NCBI GenBank assembly: GCA_038205115.1
Contig: JBBRCE010000058.1
Span: 1-31,384 of the forward strand
DNA length: 31,384 nt
Direction of reading: 5' to 3'
Origin: JBBRCE01 sp038205115
Lineage (GTDB): Bacteria > Planctomycetota > Planctomycetia > Pirellulales > JBBRCE01
Part shown: positions 1 to 7,608 of the stretch, piece after piece
How positions within the stretch are numbered: position 1 is the stretch's first letter
How the letters are laid out: each line of letters starts with the position of its first letter
Made by a program: the position numbers and the translations under genes
Notes under the pieces: model-generated
Told to the model about the DNA's origin: nothing
The model's database searches: none
Seen by the model: the letters and a program-made list of their open reading frames with translations, nothing else

Positions 1-108
1 CGCCCAACTTGCCATTCGCCTCCATCGCGCCGCGTTTCAGCTCCACACAATTCGACCCACATCAAAAAACTCGCTCGCGTCCGCCATCAACGCCTGCCAC
101 GTTGCCGC

Positions 109-798
109 CTAAATAGGCTTACTTCGACGGGCTGCTAGGTCTTGATTACCGGAAAGACCACCGAAAGTTAATGTCGTAACGGTCGTCTTCAGGCCGTTGG
201 TCGCATCTCCCACGATGCTGCCAGTCGCGTCGAGCGTGCTATTGCCCAGCGCCAAACTATTGCCGAGGCTGAGGATGCCAGCAGACACAATTGTGGAACC
301 GGTGTTGAGATTCGAGCCGGACAACGTGAGCGTGCCTGTGCCGGCTTTCGTCAGACTGGTTGCTGCTCCGCTGAGCGATGCCGAAATTGTGTCGCCCGAA
401 CTATTGGTGACCGTAATGGTCGAGATTACCGCGAGATTGATCACGCCGCCAGAAAGCACAACGCTGCCGGAAATTGTGTTGTAGCTGATTGTCTTCGCAT
501 CCACGAAGCCGACCGGGATTGTGCCTCCAGTCAAAGAGCCTACGGGCCCACCAAAGTTGATATCATCAGCGGTCGTCGTCGTAATCAAATTCAGGCGGGA
601 GGTGTTGCCCGTGTTGCTACCGGTCCAGATCAGCGACCGATTTGGAATCCAGTAGTCCGTCCCTGTGATCCCGCCGAATGAACCGCCCGAACTGGGATCC
701 CAGTAATAAGTCGCCGCCGACGCGGACGACGCCGCGGACATGATTAGCAGTGCGGCCAGACATGACCCAACGACGCATGCAGCCCGGGTACGACTCAT
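109..798 (-). CDS. secreted autotransporter-associated strand-repeat protein, apparently C-terminally truncated
   Basis: The 229-residue protein has a clear Sec signal peptide: basic start, hydrophobic core, likely cut after ASSASA near residue 28. A Gly/Ser/Thr-rich extracellular region follows. Around residues 145-180 is one good autotransporter-associated beta-strand repeat (LTKAGTGTLTLSG, then a STIVSAGILSLGN half). Related planctomycete proteins usually run for many such repeats. Here the repeat pattern reaches GGLSGNQDLA and then ends in the unrelated tail ARRSKPI, so the 3' end looks truncated or recombined. I chose the ATG at 798 because GGAGAAG lies six bases upstream and the signal peptide begins there; the frame is open further upstream but without protein-like sequence. 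The secreted, probably cell-surface location is inferred; a binding partner cannot be named. It could be a pseudogene remnant. Confidence 0.65.
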   Translation of the reverse strand: MSRTRAACVVGSCLAALLIMSAASSASAATYYWDPSSGGSFGGITGTDYWIPNRSLIWTGSNTGNTSRLNLITTTTADDINFGGPVGSLTGGTIPVGFVDAKTISYNTISGSVVLSGGVINLAVISTITVTNSSGDTISASLSGAATSLTKAGTGTLTLSGSNLNTGSTIVSAGILSLGNSLALGNSTLDATGSIVGDATNGLKTTVTTLTFGGLSGNQDLAARRSKPI

Positions 799-1202
799 GA
801 ACTTCTCCAGCAAGTGGGAACGATAGTTCTTAAATGAATTCGCCTGCCCAACGACGCTGTGTGCTGTGTGAAGCGGCCAAGTTGAACGAACATCTCGTGC
901 GAACTTGGCAAACGATTTTCGGTCGATTATATCAAGCCCTTCGCCCGCCGCACAAGCAGCACCTTTGTCGGGTACGCATTTATCATTGCAGCCGCGGGTA
1001 TCGCTAGAAAGGAACATCCTTTCCAAAAGCTTGACGGACTGCTGACCGCAGCCAGACAATTAATCGCGGTCTTCGCAGTCGCTGCCACTCCCCAACGGAG
1101 CTGATTTCTGCGGGGATCTGCGGCGCGGCTGGTCAGTCGCCGCGAGCGTCCCTGTCGCCGCACGCGGCGGCGATTATTATGGTCCACGCCGCCTTCTCGC
1201 CG

Positions 1203-1231
1203 TTGACTTTTCGTGGGGATTGTAGTATACT
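1203..1231 (+). promoter_or_regulatory. sigma-70-like promoter with no annotated gene behind it
   Basis: TTGACT (1203-1208) and TATACT (1226-1231) each match five of six consensus bases and are separated by exactly 17 bases. Transcription would start near 1238 and run right into the gene-free region. The ATG at 1233 lies before the predicted start, so the promoter does not serve that frame. Confidence 0.45.
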
Positions 1232-1392
1232 AATGTCCATATATCTCGCGGGCGGAAACTCTGCCCAATGCGGGACAACGGATTTGAGGCCAACCCAGGG
1301 CTCTGACAACTCAGCGTGCAAAGGCAGGCACAACACCCGAAGGGAAAATCCATCTCGCAGCATTCAGGCGTACGGCTCTTCACTCCGCGTCT

Positions 1393-1422
1393 CCCTTCGC
1401 CCCGGTACTCCGGGGAGAAGGG
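1393..1422. repeat. hairpin of a probable dispersed planctomycete repeat
   Basis: CCCTTC-G-CCCCGG, a TACT loop, then CCGGGG-A-GAAGGG form a 12-bp stem with one internal G/A mismatch. It is followed by a G-rich segment (GGAGATGAGGGGG) and no T-run, so it is not a standard terminator. The sequence type resembles repeats I associate with planctomycete intergenic regions; copy number was not checked. Confidence 0.5.
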
Positions 1423-1710
1423 CCGGAGATGAGGGGGCGGAGTTGACGATCTGTCAATTCGCGTGCGTTGCTGAGCAATCAAAGCTGCGAATGAGATTTT
1501 TCCGTCGGCAATTCGCCGGCATTTGCATGAGACTGGTGGCAGGAGATGTCGCGTGGATGGTTTGCTAGACAAAAGTAGATTCGCCGGTGCGCTGGCGAAT
1601 CGAAATCGAACCGACACGCGGCCGCAGTAAATAGCCGAATCCCCGTTGCAGCTCTTTGACAACTGAACCGGCGGTCACCTGCGCCCAAGCAAGCCTGGCG
1701 ACCGCTCACA

Positions 1711-2000
1711 CACTCCGATTTGCAAACAAGCGATTCGGCGTACACGTTTGCTGTTGCGCGCCGCTGGCAGAACGTTCGCAATGTTGCCCGCTCGTTGTCG
1801 CCCTGGCCGTCCGTAGCCGACGCAGCCTGCGTCGGTGGATCAGACGCTTGGCGCTGGGTCAGCGAATGGTTTGCCGTTCGGGATGATTGGTAAGTCAGCG
1901 GCGGTTGCGCCCCAACTCAGCCGACGCTGGCAGCGTCGCCCACGACAGACTCGCCTCAGCGCGTACAAGCGTCATAAAATTGCAATCGCAAATCGGAGTG
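1711..2000. repeat. 13-bp inverted repeat, arms 1711-1723 and 1988-2000
   Basis: CACTCCGATTTGC at 1711-1723 is the exact reverse complement of GCAAATCGGAGTG at 1988-2000. The 264 bases between contain the two short palindromes at 1817 and 1922. There is no transposase frame inside and no obvious target-site duplication. It may be a small non-autonomous element or chance. Confidence 0.35.
1817..1835. repeat. 9-bp palindrome with one-base centre
   Basis: CCGACGCAG, C, CTGCGTCGG. This perfect inverted repeat is too tight to fold well as RNA but could form a cruciform or be a protein-binding or REP-type site. A similar 8-bp palindrome, CGACGCTG, G, CAGCGTCG, lies about 90 bases on at 1922-1938, and the two share the CGACGC core. 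Confidence 0.4.
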
Positions 2001-2243
2001 ACGGGCCTGCGGTGTGCGCCGATCGAGCCGAAAATCGACTGGCGGCAGGCGCTCTGTCCTCACTGTCCACGGCCGTCTTCGTCCGTTTTTCTTTCGCAAC
2101 CTGCTTGCCGATGAGGAGTTGCGTTTGCAGCTGCCTGCAAACCGGATAAAAATGTTTCGCAGCGTTGCGCCGGGTCGCTTAAACAGCCTCGAATGCATCC
2201 GTGGAACGACGCTCGCGGCCAGATTTGGAAAACGAACCGGCCG

Positions 2244-3203
2244 CTAACGATTCCGCCAGAGCACGTGGTCGCTGATGCCCAGGCTGCGCTGGACGGGATC
2301 GATGGCCTGTTTGAAACGGCGGGCGTCGAGTGGATATCCGGCGGTGGGCTGCAGCTCGGGCAGGTGTTGCAGCCAGAAATGATTGAATGCTCGCATGGCT
2401 GCTTCGCGCAGATACTTGGCGGTCATTGAGGCCAGCGCCGTCGGCAAGATGCTTTCGCCACCGACTCGAAAACCGATCTCCACGCGGCGCTCTGGCGGGC
2501 CAAATTGGTAGCAGCTTGCTTGCGGCGTCTCGCTGCAGATCTCGATCCAGCAGTCTTGGAACTCGTGTTGCAAGATGGCCGCGTAGCGGGCGCGGCCACC
2601 ATGTCGGTCGCAAAACACCGACACCGGACCGGCCGGTAACTCGGCCAAGAGTTCGCCAACCAGTCGCAGCGAAAGTTGCGACAGCGCCGCGCCCTTGTTG
2701 CCGAGTTGCTCGGTCAGCTCGTTGAACTCGTCGGGAAAGATCGCCAGCCCGCGCATGGCCAGGAGTTGCACGTTGGCCTTGTTTAAACTGTCCTGCAACT
2801 GTTGGCAGTCGTGCTCGATCTGGGCCGCGGTGGCCTCCAGCGGCAGCGGAGGATCGTAATTGCCGTGCCAGGGAATGGAATCGATTCGCCGGGCAAATTG
2901 TGGCGCCACGCATGGCCAAATGTCGCGCCAACGGTTGGGCCGATGTTTCAACAAACCCAGCGCCGCCCAGACGCCACGCTCCAAGCGGGCGATGCCGGCC
3001 GTGGGTTGGTAAACGATTTTGCTGTCGGCAATCAATACGCGATCGTCGGCCATGGCGGGACTAGCCGAAACCGCGCTGCTAAGCTGACGGTAAAGTGTGT
3101 CGGCCGGGCAATGATCGGGCACTCGCCAGACGCTGGCGGCAATGACCAGCGGCCCCAAGTTTGGACCATAGCCGGCTTCGTCCACGCCAATCAGATAAGT
3201 CAT
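2244..3203 (-). CDS. ribonuclease HII-like protein
   Basis: RNase HII nicks the RNA strand of RNA/DNA hybrids and at single ribonucleotides in DNA, in the cytoplasm. The family signature is visible in order: GVDEAGYGPNLGPLV at residues 6-20 (D8 and E9 would bind metal), IADSK at 58-62, FCDRHGGR at 197-204 (D199), and TAKYLREAAM at 261-270. At 319 residues it is longer than the usual ~200-residue enzyme; the extra length lies mainly between residues 85 and 185. The basic residue of the GR(K)G motif, which reads the RNA-DNA junction, is tyrosine here, and the usual RD in the last motif is RE. These differences mean it may be a divergent planctomycete relative with altered specificity. The ATG at 3203 has CAGGA five bases upstream. 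It lies 96 bases after the histidine kinase gene on the same strand and could share its transcript. Confidence 0.7.
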   Translation of the reverse strand: MTYLIGVDEAGYGPNLGPLVIAASVWRVPDHCPADTLYRQLSSAVSASPAMADDRVLIADSKIVYQPTAGIARLERGVWAALGLLKHRPNRWRDIWPCVAPQFARRIDSIPWHGNYDPPLPLEATAAQIEHDCQQLQDSLNKANVQLLAMRGLAIFPDEFNELTEQLGNKGAALSQLSLRLVGELLAELPAGPVSVFCDRHGGRARYAAILQHEFQDCWIEICSETPQASCYQFGPPERRVEIGFRVGGESILPTALASMTAKYLREAAMRAFNHFWLQHLPELQPTAGYPLDARRFKQAIDPVQRSLGISDHVLWRNR

Positions 3204-3299
3204 GGCATCCTGCGCGATAGGCTGCGGATTGTTAGTTGCGGATTCAGGCGCGGCCGAGCGAAGTTGGCCGTCGCCGCGTCGCCAGTTTAATCCACCGCG

Positions 3300-4868
3300 T
3301 CAGACGGCGTGAATCCCCTGCGTTGTAGGCTTTAGTGATTCGATAGCTGGCAACAGAGCCGACGACTCGGCCAACGGCAGTTCGACGTGAAATTCAGCGC
3401 CGCCGCCCGCACGGTTGCCGGCGCCAATGGTACCGCCATGATCCTCGACAATCCGGCGACAAATGGAAAGTCCCAGCCCAAGCCCAGTCTCTTTTGTGCT
3501 TACGAAGGGCTCGAAGATGCGCTCGACCAGCGAGTCGGGCAAGCCAGGACCGTTGTCGCAGATTTGCAGCAACACTCGCCGGACGGTGGCTGATATATCG
3601 CCCGTGTGCGCATCGCGCGGATTGTCTGGCAGGTCGACCGTGATATCGATGGTGCCGCCGCCCGGCAAAACGTCCAGCGAATTGATGAGCAGGTTCAGCG
3701 TCACTTGGCGGATTTGTTCGGCATCCGCTTCGATTAGCAGGGGCCGATCCGACAGTTGACAAATGAGTTTGACATGCTGCCGCGCGGCCCGTTTGCTGAC
3801 GAGCTCGACCGTGTTTTCGATGACTTCACGCAGATCGAAACGTTGTTTTTGCAGTTTGGCGGGTCGGGCAAAATCCAGGAACAACTGAATGGCACGTTCG
3901 AGACGGACGATCTCTTGCTCGAGGATGATCAGGTCGCGACCCTCCAGCACGCCGCTAGCGCCTTGTTCGGCCGCCGATTGCACCAGCAGTTTGATGCTGG
4001 TAAGTGGATTGCGAAGTTCGTGGGCCATGCCGGCCGCCAATTGTCCAAGTGCCGCGAGTTGCTCTGCTCGCAATGCATCTCGCTGCGACTTTTGCAAACG
4101 AATGACCACTTTGCCGATCTGATCCGCCAGATCATGCAGCGCCGGCTTGACGTCATCCAAGCGGTCGACGCCACGCAGGCTCACCGGCCCGATGACTTCG
4201 GCCAACTTGCCGGCAGCGTCGCGAATTGGCAAATTCAACTGCACCACCGAACGACTCACCACGCGACTCATGACGTAGCCAATCAATAAACCGGCCAGCG
4301 CCCCGCACAGGCCCAGTACCACCAGGCCGATCGTCACGCGGCCAGTGATCACAATATTTTCTTCCGACGCTTGCAACACCGCGCGTTGACTAGACTGCCG
4401 ATAATTTTCAGCCGCGGGCAAGGCGCGGCCGCTGATCACGTCACTAATCAAAAGCTCAATCCGCCCATCGGAGATCGGCTCCGACTCTGGTGACTGCCAC
4501 GCAACTCGGAGTTCGGCCGATGCCGGCTGGTACGCTTCGCGGGTTTGCAACACCCAAGTTCGCTGCTCATCGCTTGAGGAGAGTTGCTCCGCTTGGGACA
4601 ACCACTGCCAAAATTCTTCATCCAACTGCTGAATGCTTTTTAAACTGTGCGTTTCGTCGTGGCGACGGTACAAAGTCAACTGCCGCCGAATGCCGGTGAG
4701 CTTGTTGGCAACTTCGACGCCGGCTTGATTTTCCGCCGTCAATCGTTTGAGCAACAACGAGAAGTTCGCATCCTGCACGTGAAAGTACCACGCCGCGCCG
4801 ATGCCGATCGCTAGCAGCGTCAAGCTGATCGCCACTGCCGGCACGGCCATTCGAAATCGAGTTCGCAT
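3300..4868 (-). CDS. membrane sensor histidine kinase (NtrB/ZraS-like), orphan
   Basis: The protein has 522 residues from the ATG at 4868. A TTG at 4904 would add twelve; neither start has a clear Shine-Dalgarno. A first membrane helix spans about residues 8-29, a mostly helical extracytoplasmic sensor region runs to about 177, and a second helix spans about 178-200. A HAMP-like/coiled linker leads to the HisKA box GMAHELRNPLTSIK, with H283 as phospho-acceptor. The catalytic ATPase domain has the N box (NLLINSLD, N392 and N396), G1 (CDNGPGLP, D438), the F box (IFEPFVSTK) and G2 (GLGLGLS). All key residues are present, so it should be active. The HELRNPL plus FVSTKETGLGLGL style is typical of kinases paired with NtrC-type regulators, but no response regulator gene adjoins it. 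The signal is unknown. Confidence 0.9.
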   Translation of the reverse strand: MRTRFRMAVPAVAISLTLLAIGIGAAWYFHVQDANFSLLLKRLTAENQAGVEVANKLTGIRRQLTLYRRHDETHSLKSIQQLDEEFWQWLSQAEQLSSSDEQRTWVLQTREAYQPASAELRVAWQSPESEPISDGRIELLISDVISGRALPAAENYRQSSQRAVLQASEENIVITGRVTIGLVVLGLCGALAGLLIGYVMSRVVSRSVVQLNLPIRDAAGKLAEVIGPVSLRGVDRLDDVKPALHDLADQIGKVVIRLQKSQRDALRAEQLAALGQLAAGMAHELRNPLTSIKLLVQSAAEQGASGVLEGRDLIILEQEIVRLERAIQLFLDFARPAKLQKQRFDLREVIENTVELVSKRAARQHVKLICQLSDRPLLIEADAEQIRQVTLNLLINSLDVLPGGGTIDITVDLPDNPRDAHTGDISATVRRVLLQICDNGPGLPDSLVERIFEPFVSTKETGLGLGLSICRRIVEDHGGTIGAGNRAGGGAEFHVELPLAESSALLPAIESLKPTTQGIHAV

Positions 4869-5203
4869 GGGATAAATTTTCGGCAGCGAGGAGGAGCGAC
4901 CCAATATCCGCTAATGTATCACAAACTTAGAATTTAATTCTTGGTAATCTGCGGGAAAGTCGGATGCCGGGTTTGACCCAAGAATGCCCCAACGGGACTG
5001 GCAAGTTCAATGATCACGCATCTGTGCAAACGCTGATCTAAGTGTGCAGTATATGCGCTGCTTGCTCGTGTTATTGTGGTGAAATAGGGCAACGAAATCG
5101 CGGCGATCTATTTTTAGTCTTGTAACTTAAAACGTTATTTAGTAACTACTTATTGAAATCCTGACTTCCAGAAAACATCGATGGTCAATACTATTTATTA
5201 CGA

Positions 5204-5302
5204 ATGGCATGTAAAATGCAATTCTCGCTACAGGCTCTCTTGTTTGCTGCCCTGCTGGACTTTCCCGGTTGTCTGGCGTGTGGGACCGCACGGCAAACTT
5301 GA
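5204..5302 (+). CDS. candidate 32-residue hydrophobic peptide just before a terminator
   Basis: The frame begins MACKMQFSLQALLFAALLDF and ends CGTARQT, with TGA 12 bases before the stem of an intrinsic terminator. It has a short basic start, a hydrophobic stretch and a cysteine in PGC, which suggests a tiny secreted or lipid-linked peptide, but the lipobox is poor. There is no Shine-Dalgarno before either ATG (5204 or 5216). The frame may be chance and the transcript a non-coding RNA. Confidence 0.2.
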   Translation: MACKMQFSLQALLFAALLDFPGCLACGTARQT

Positions 5303-5314
5303 TCCTTAATACTG

Positions 5315-5354
5315 GCGGCGGTGAGGCATTTGCCTCACCGCCGCTTTTCTTTTT
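5315..5354 (+). terminator. intrinsic terminator, + strand
   Basis: A perfect 14-bp GC-rich stem pairs 5315-5328 with 5331-5344 and is followed by TTTTCTTTTT. The T-run exists only on the plus strand; on the minus strand the stem is followed by CAGTATTAAGG, so it fits a plus-strand transcript best, although the stem might also help end the minus-strand metallopeptidase transcript, which stops about 80 bases away. Confidence 0.85.
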
Positions 5355-5422
5355 GCTTGCCGCGAAATACCTGCTCGACTGACGCCATTTCACCGCCAGA
5401 CCCGCGCTGCCGCGGGTCGCGG

Positions 5423-6190
5423 TTATTTTTTGGCGTCGTCAACGCCCCAGAGTTTTGTCAGCAACGCGTGCATCGTGGGGTCGTTCTTTGCCAACTCATC
5501 GTTGTTGAACGGGAAAAAATCGTTAGTGCCGAAAAACGCCTCGCTGCTTTCGGCAAAGTACTCCATGGGGTTTGTCATGGCGTAGGCACGAACTTTCTTG
5601 GAGCGGCCGTCGCCAAAGCGCTGTTCGACTTTGTCGTACACGCCGCTGGCCTTGGCCTTATCGTAGGCAGCGATGATTTCTGGATTTTCGAAACCACGCG
5701 GCAGCGCGCGATTGTGGTAGCCATGCGAAAGCTCATGCAGCACAACCATCGGCATCCGCTTGAACTCGCGCTCGAAGTCCTTGATGTCGGTAAATTCGAC
5801 GCCTTTCGCCATCGCTGGATCGCGGCCGTTTTCGCGGAGCCAATCGGCATCGGGGTGAAATTCCGCTGTCGGCCTGACACCGGGATACTCCGGAGAAAAC
5901 CAGAGCGGCACTTTGTGCAACTCGGCCAAGGCGGGCTTCGGCACCACGCGATTGATTTCTTTCAGTTGCCCGTCCAGTAATTCCAACGCCTTTTTCAGCA
6001 TCGGTTCGTCCTTGGCGAACAACTCCTCGCGAATCTGGAGCGTCCAGCCTTCACGTTGCGACGTCCGATAGTTGAACTTGGGCGCTGGCGCCGCGGCTTT
6101 GGAATCTTCAACGGCGCAGGCGTGGCGAGTTGCGGAAATGCCACTGGCAAGTACGGTCAAACTCAATAATGCCCTAGCGATGTTCTGCAC
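5423..6190 (-). CDS. secreted zinc metallopeptidase with HELSH motif
   Basis: This is a probable extracytoplasmic metal-dependent peptidase of 255 residues. The start is set at the GTG at 6190, because GGAGAA lies six bases upstream and the product then opens with a clean signal peptide (QNIARALLSLTVLASG, cut near ACA). An in-frame ATG at 6232 would overlap the upstream gene by 11 bases. The zinc site is HELSHGYH (H152, E153, H156), and the conserved downstream segment MEYFAESSEAFFG (about 209-221) should supply the third ligand and resembles the C-terminal part of anthrax lethal-factor-like (M34-type) domains. The family is judged from memory of this HExxH plus EYFAE arrangement. It sits 31 bases after the hydroxyproline dehydratase-like gene, so the two are probably co-transcribed. 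The substrate is unknown. Confidence 0.7.
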   Translation of the reverse strand: MQNIARALLSLTVLASGISATRHACAVEDSKAAAPAPKFNYRTSQREGWTLQIREELFAKDEPMLKKALELLDGQLKEINRVVPKPALAELHKVPLWFSPEYPGVRPTAEFHPDADWLRENGRDPAMAKGVEFTDIKDFEREFKRMPMVVLHELSHGYHNRALPRGFENPEIIAAYDKAKASGVYDKVEQRFGDGRSKKVRAYAMTNPMEYFAESSEAFFGTNDFFPFNNDELAKNDPTMHALLTKLWGVDDAKK

Positions 6191-6221
6191 GACTGATTCT
6201 CCGAAAAACGATCTTTGGTAA

Positions 6222-7325
6222 CTAAACGACATCGACGACGCGCGGTCCGAGCACGCGCATGTTGGGCTCGATACCTAGGCCCGGCGCTTGGCTGGCCGCC
6301 ATGAAGCCGTGCTCGCGTTGCGGCGCGCCGCTCGCATTGCTGACGGTGACATAGCTGTTGAAGTCTGTGCTGGTAAATCGAAATTGCTCCGGCGTGCTGT
6401 GTGCCAGATGGGCGATGGCCGCAGTGGTGATATCGCCGCCCCAGCTATCTTCCAGCGTCATGGCAATGCCCATGCTGACGCACAGATCGCGCGCTTGCCG
6501 AGTGCGAGTGAGGCCGCCGAGTTTACTGATCTTGAGATTCACCACGTCCATCGCCAGGTCGGCCTTGGCCTTGAGGAGCATGTCCAGGCAGTCGATGTTT
6601 TCGTCCAGCACAAACGGATGATCGGTGTTGCGGCGCACGGCGAGGCATTCTTCATAAGTCAGGCACGGCTGTTCGATGTAGACATCCAAGTCACGCACCG
6701 CGCGCACCACGCGCATGGCTTCGTGCTGCGACCAACCCGTGTTGGCGTCGGCAACCAGTCGGTCTGCGGGCGAGAGCATCTCGCGCACGGCGCGAATTCG
6801 CGCGATATCAAGATCGGGATCGCCACCTACCTTGAGCTGAAAACGCGTGTAGCCCTCGGCGCAGTAGCCGGCGACTTTGGCGGCCATTTTTTCCGGCGAT
6901 TCTTGCGAAATGGCGCGATACAAACGCACGCTGGAACCAAACCGTCCGCCCATCAACACGCAAACTGGCAGGCCAGTCGACTTGCCAAGCAGATCCCAAC
7001 AGGCGATGTCGATGCCTGACTTGACATACGGGTGGCCTTTGAGCGCCGCGTCCATCTGGCCGTTCAGCTTGGAAAGCTCACGCGGGTCAAAGCCGATCAG
7101 GTGCGGCCCCAACTCGCGGAGCCCAGCACGGACCCCTTCGGCATAGGCGGGCAGATAAAACGGGCCGAGCGGGCAAACTTCGCCATAACCCGTCAGGCCG
7201 CTGTCGGTTTCGACGCCAACGATGGTGCTGTCGAATACGCTGACGGACTTTCCGCCCGACCAGTGATAGCTGCCCTCGCGCAGCGGAAGCTCGACCCGGT
7301 GAGCAAAGATTCGCGTGATTTTCAT
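6222..7325 (-). CDS. enolase-superfamily enzyme, probable cis-3-hydroxy-L-proline dehydratase
   Basis: The 367-residue protein belongs to the mandelate racemase/muconate lactonizing group. The barrel shows the lysine motif FQLKVG (K165), metal ligands D193 (ADANTGW), E218 (IEQP) and D241 (VLDEN), and the second lysine region NLKISKLGG (K265, K268). Segments such as SYHWSGGKSV near residue 20, ALKGHPYVKSGIDIACWDL near 95-112 and LEDSWGGDITTAAIAHLAHS near 291-310 match, from memory, the group that dehydrates cis-3-hydroxy-L-proline to pyrroline-2-carboxylate; hydroxyproline-betaine epimerases are the nearest alternative. The start is the ATG at 7325, where family homology begins; no Shine-Dalgarno is seen. 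A good -10 lies about 45 bases upstream. The metallopeptidase gene follows closely, and hydroxyproline genes lie 16 kb away. Confidence 0.8.
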   Translation of the reverse strand: MKITRIFAHRVELPLREGSYHWSGGKSVSVFDSTIVGVETDSGLTGYGEVCPLGPFYLPAYAEGVRAGLRELGPHLIGFDPRELSKLNGQMDAALKGHPYVKSGIDIACWDLLGKSTGLPVCVLMGGRFGSSVRLYRAISQESPEKMAAKVAGYCAEGYTRFQLKVGGDPDLDIARIRAVREMLSPADRLVADANTGWSQHEAMRVVRAVRDLDVYIEQPCLTYEECLAVRRNTDHPFVLDENIDCLDMLLKAKADLAMDVVNLKISKLGGLTRTRQARDLCVSMGIAMTLEDSWGGDITTAAIAHLAHSTPEQFRFTSTDFNSYVTVSNASGAPQREHGFMAASQAPGLGIEPNMRVLGPRVVDVV

Positions 7326-7371
7326 GGATTTCAGATACTTAATTGAAAGTGTACTGCCAGTTGCAGAGCGA

Positions 7372-7400
7372 ATTATAGCCGCAAACGATAGCACTGGATA
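7372..7400 (-). promoter_or_regulatory. promoter of the dehydratase-metallopeptidase pair
   Basis: On the minus strand a perfect TATAAT (7377-7372) lies about 47 bases before the ATG at 7325. The -35 at 17-base spacing is TATCCA, a weak match. The initiation site would be near 7366, giving a leader of about 40 bases. Confidence 0.45.
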
Positions 7401-7532
7401 TTGCTTCAAGCACGCTGATTTAGCCGCGGCACAATAGCAAGTCCCGCCCAGCGACGCACTTTTTTCTCCAAGCGATCGACGCCGCGATAATCGGCTTGGC
7501 CACAAAAGGCCGCGGTAAGACGGCGATTCCCA

Positions 7533-7561
7533 TTGGCCAGACCCGGCGCGCTTGCTATAGT
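7533..7561 (+). promoter_or_regulatory. promoter of the giant surface-protein gene
   Basis: TTGGCC (7533-7538), a 17-base spacer, and TATAGT (7556-7561) preceded by TGC, an extended -10. The start would be near 7568, about 40 bases before the GTG at 7609. It is divergent from the dehydratase promoter in the same 283-base gap. Confidence 0.55.
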
Positions 7562-7608
7562 CCCCGCCCCCTAGGTTTCGGCGTATTACTCAACTGGACA
7601 GGTGCGGC

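Larger units (their letters stand above)
799..2243. other. gene-free intergenic region with palindromes
   Basis: I find no credible protein in this 1.4 kb stretch: the open frames have no recognisable domain and are rich in Arg, Cys and Ser in all frames. It separates the start of the strand-repeat gene from the stop of the RNase HII-like gene, both on the minus strand. It holds a strong + strand promoter-like site (1203-1231), a hairpin (1393-1422), an 8-bp inverted repeat with an 8-base loop (1578-1585/1594-1601), a 13-bp long-range inverted repeat (1711-1723 with 1988-2000), and two nearly loopless palindromes (1817-1835 and 1922-1938). It may hold a non-coding RNA or be a graveyard of dispersed repeats. 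Confidence 0.6.
4869..5422. other. AT-rich intergenic region with an unexplained + strand transcript end
   Basis: Both flanking genes are on the minus strand, so this region holds the 5' region of the histidine kinase gene and the 3' region of the metallopeptidase gene. The part from about 5100 to 5220 is clearly AT-richer than the surroundings. It is followed by a tiny + strand reading frame (5204-5302) and a perfect + strand terminator (5315-5354). Nothing on the plus strand upstream explains that terminator except a small RNA or the tiny frame. Confidence 0.6.

Noticed and set aside
1..62. A minus-strand frame MWVELCGAETRRDGG running off the left edge
   Set aside because: Only 20 codons are visible, no ribosome site precedes it, and other frames there look equally plausible.
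1133..1662. Open frames of up to 160 residues in the left gene-free region
   Set aside because: They read through the hairpin repeat at 1393-1422, giving repeat-derived peptide sequence, and have no start site or domain.
2179..2931. A 250-residue minus-strand frame overlapping the RNase HII-like gene
   Set aside because: It is Arg/Ala-rich without motifs, while the overlapping frame carries the full RNase HII signature.
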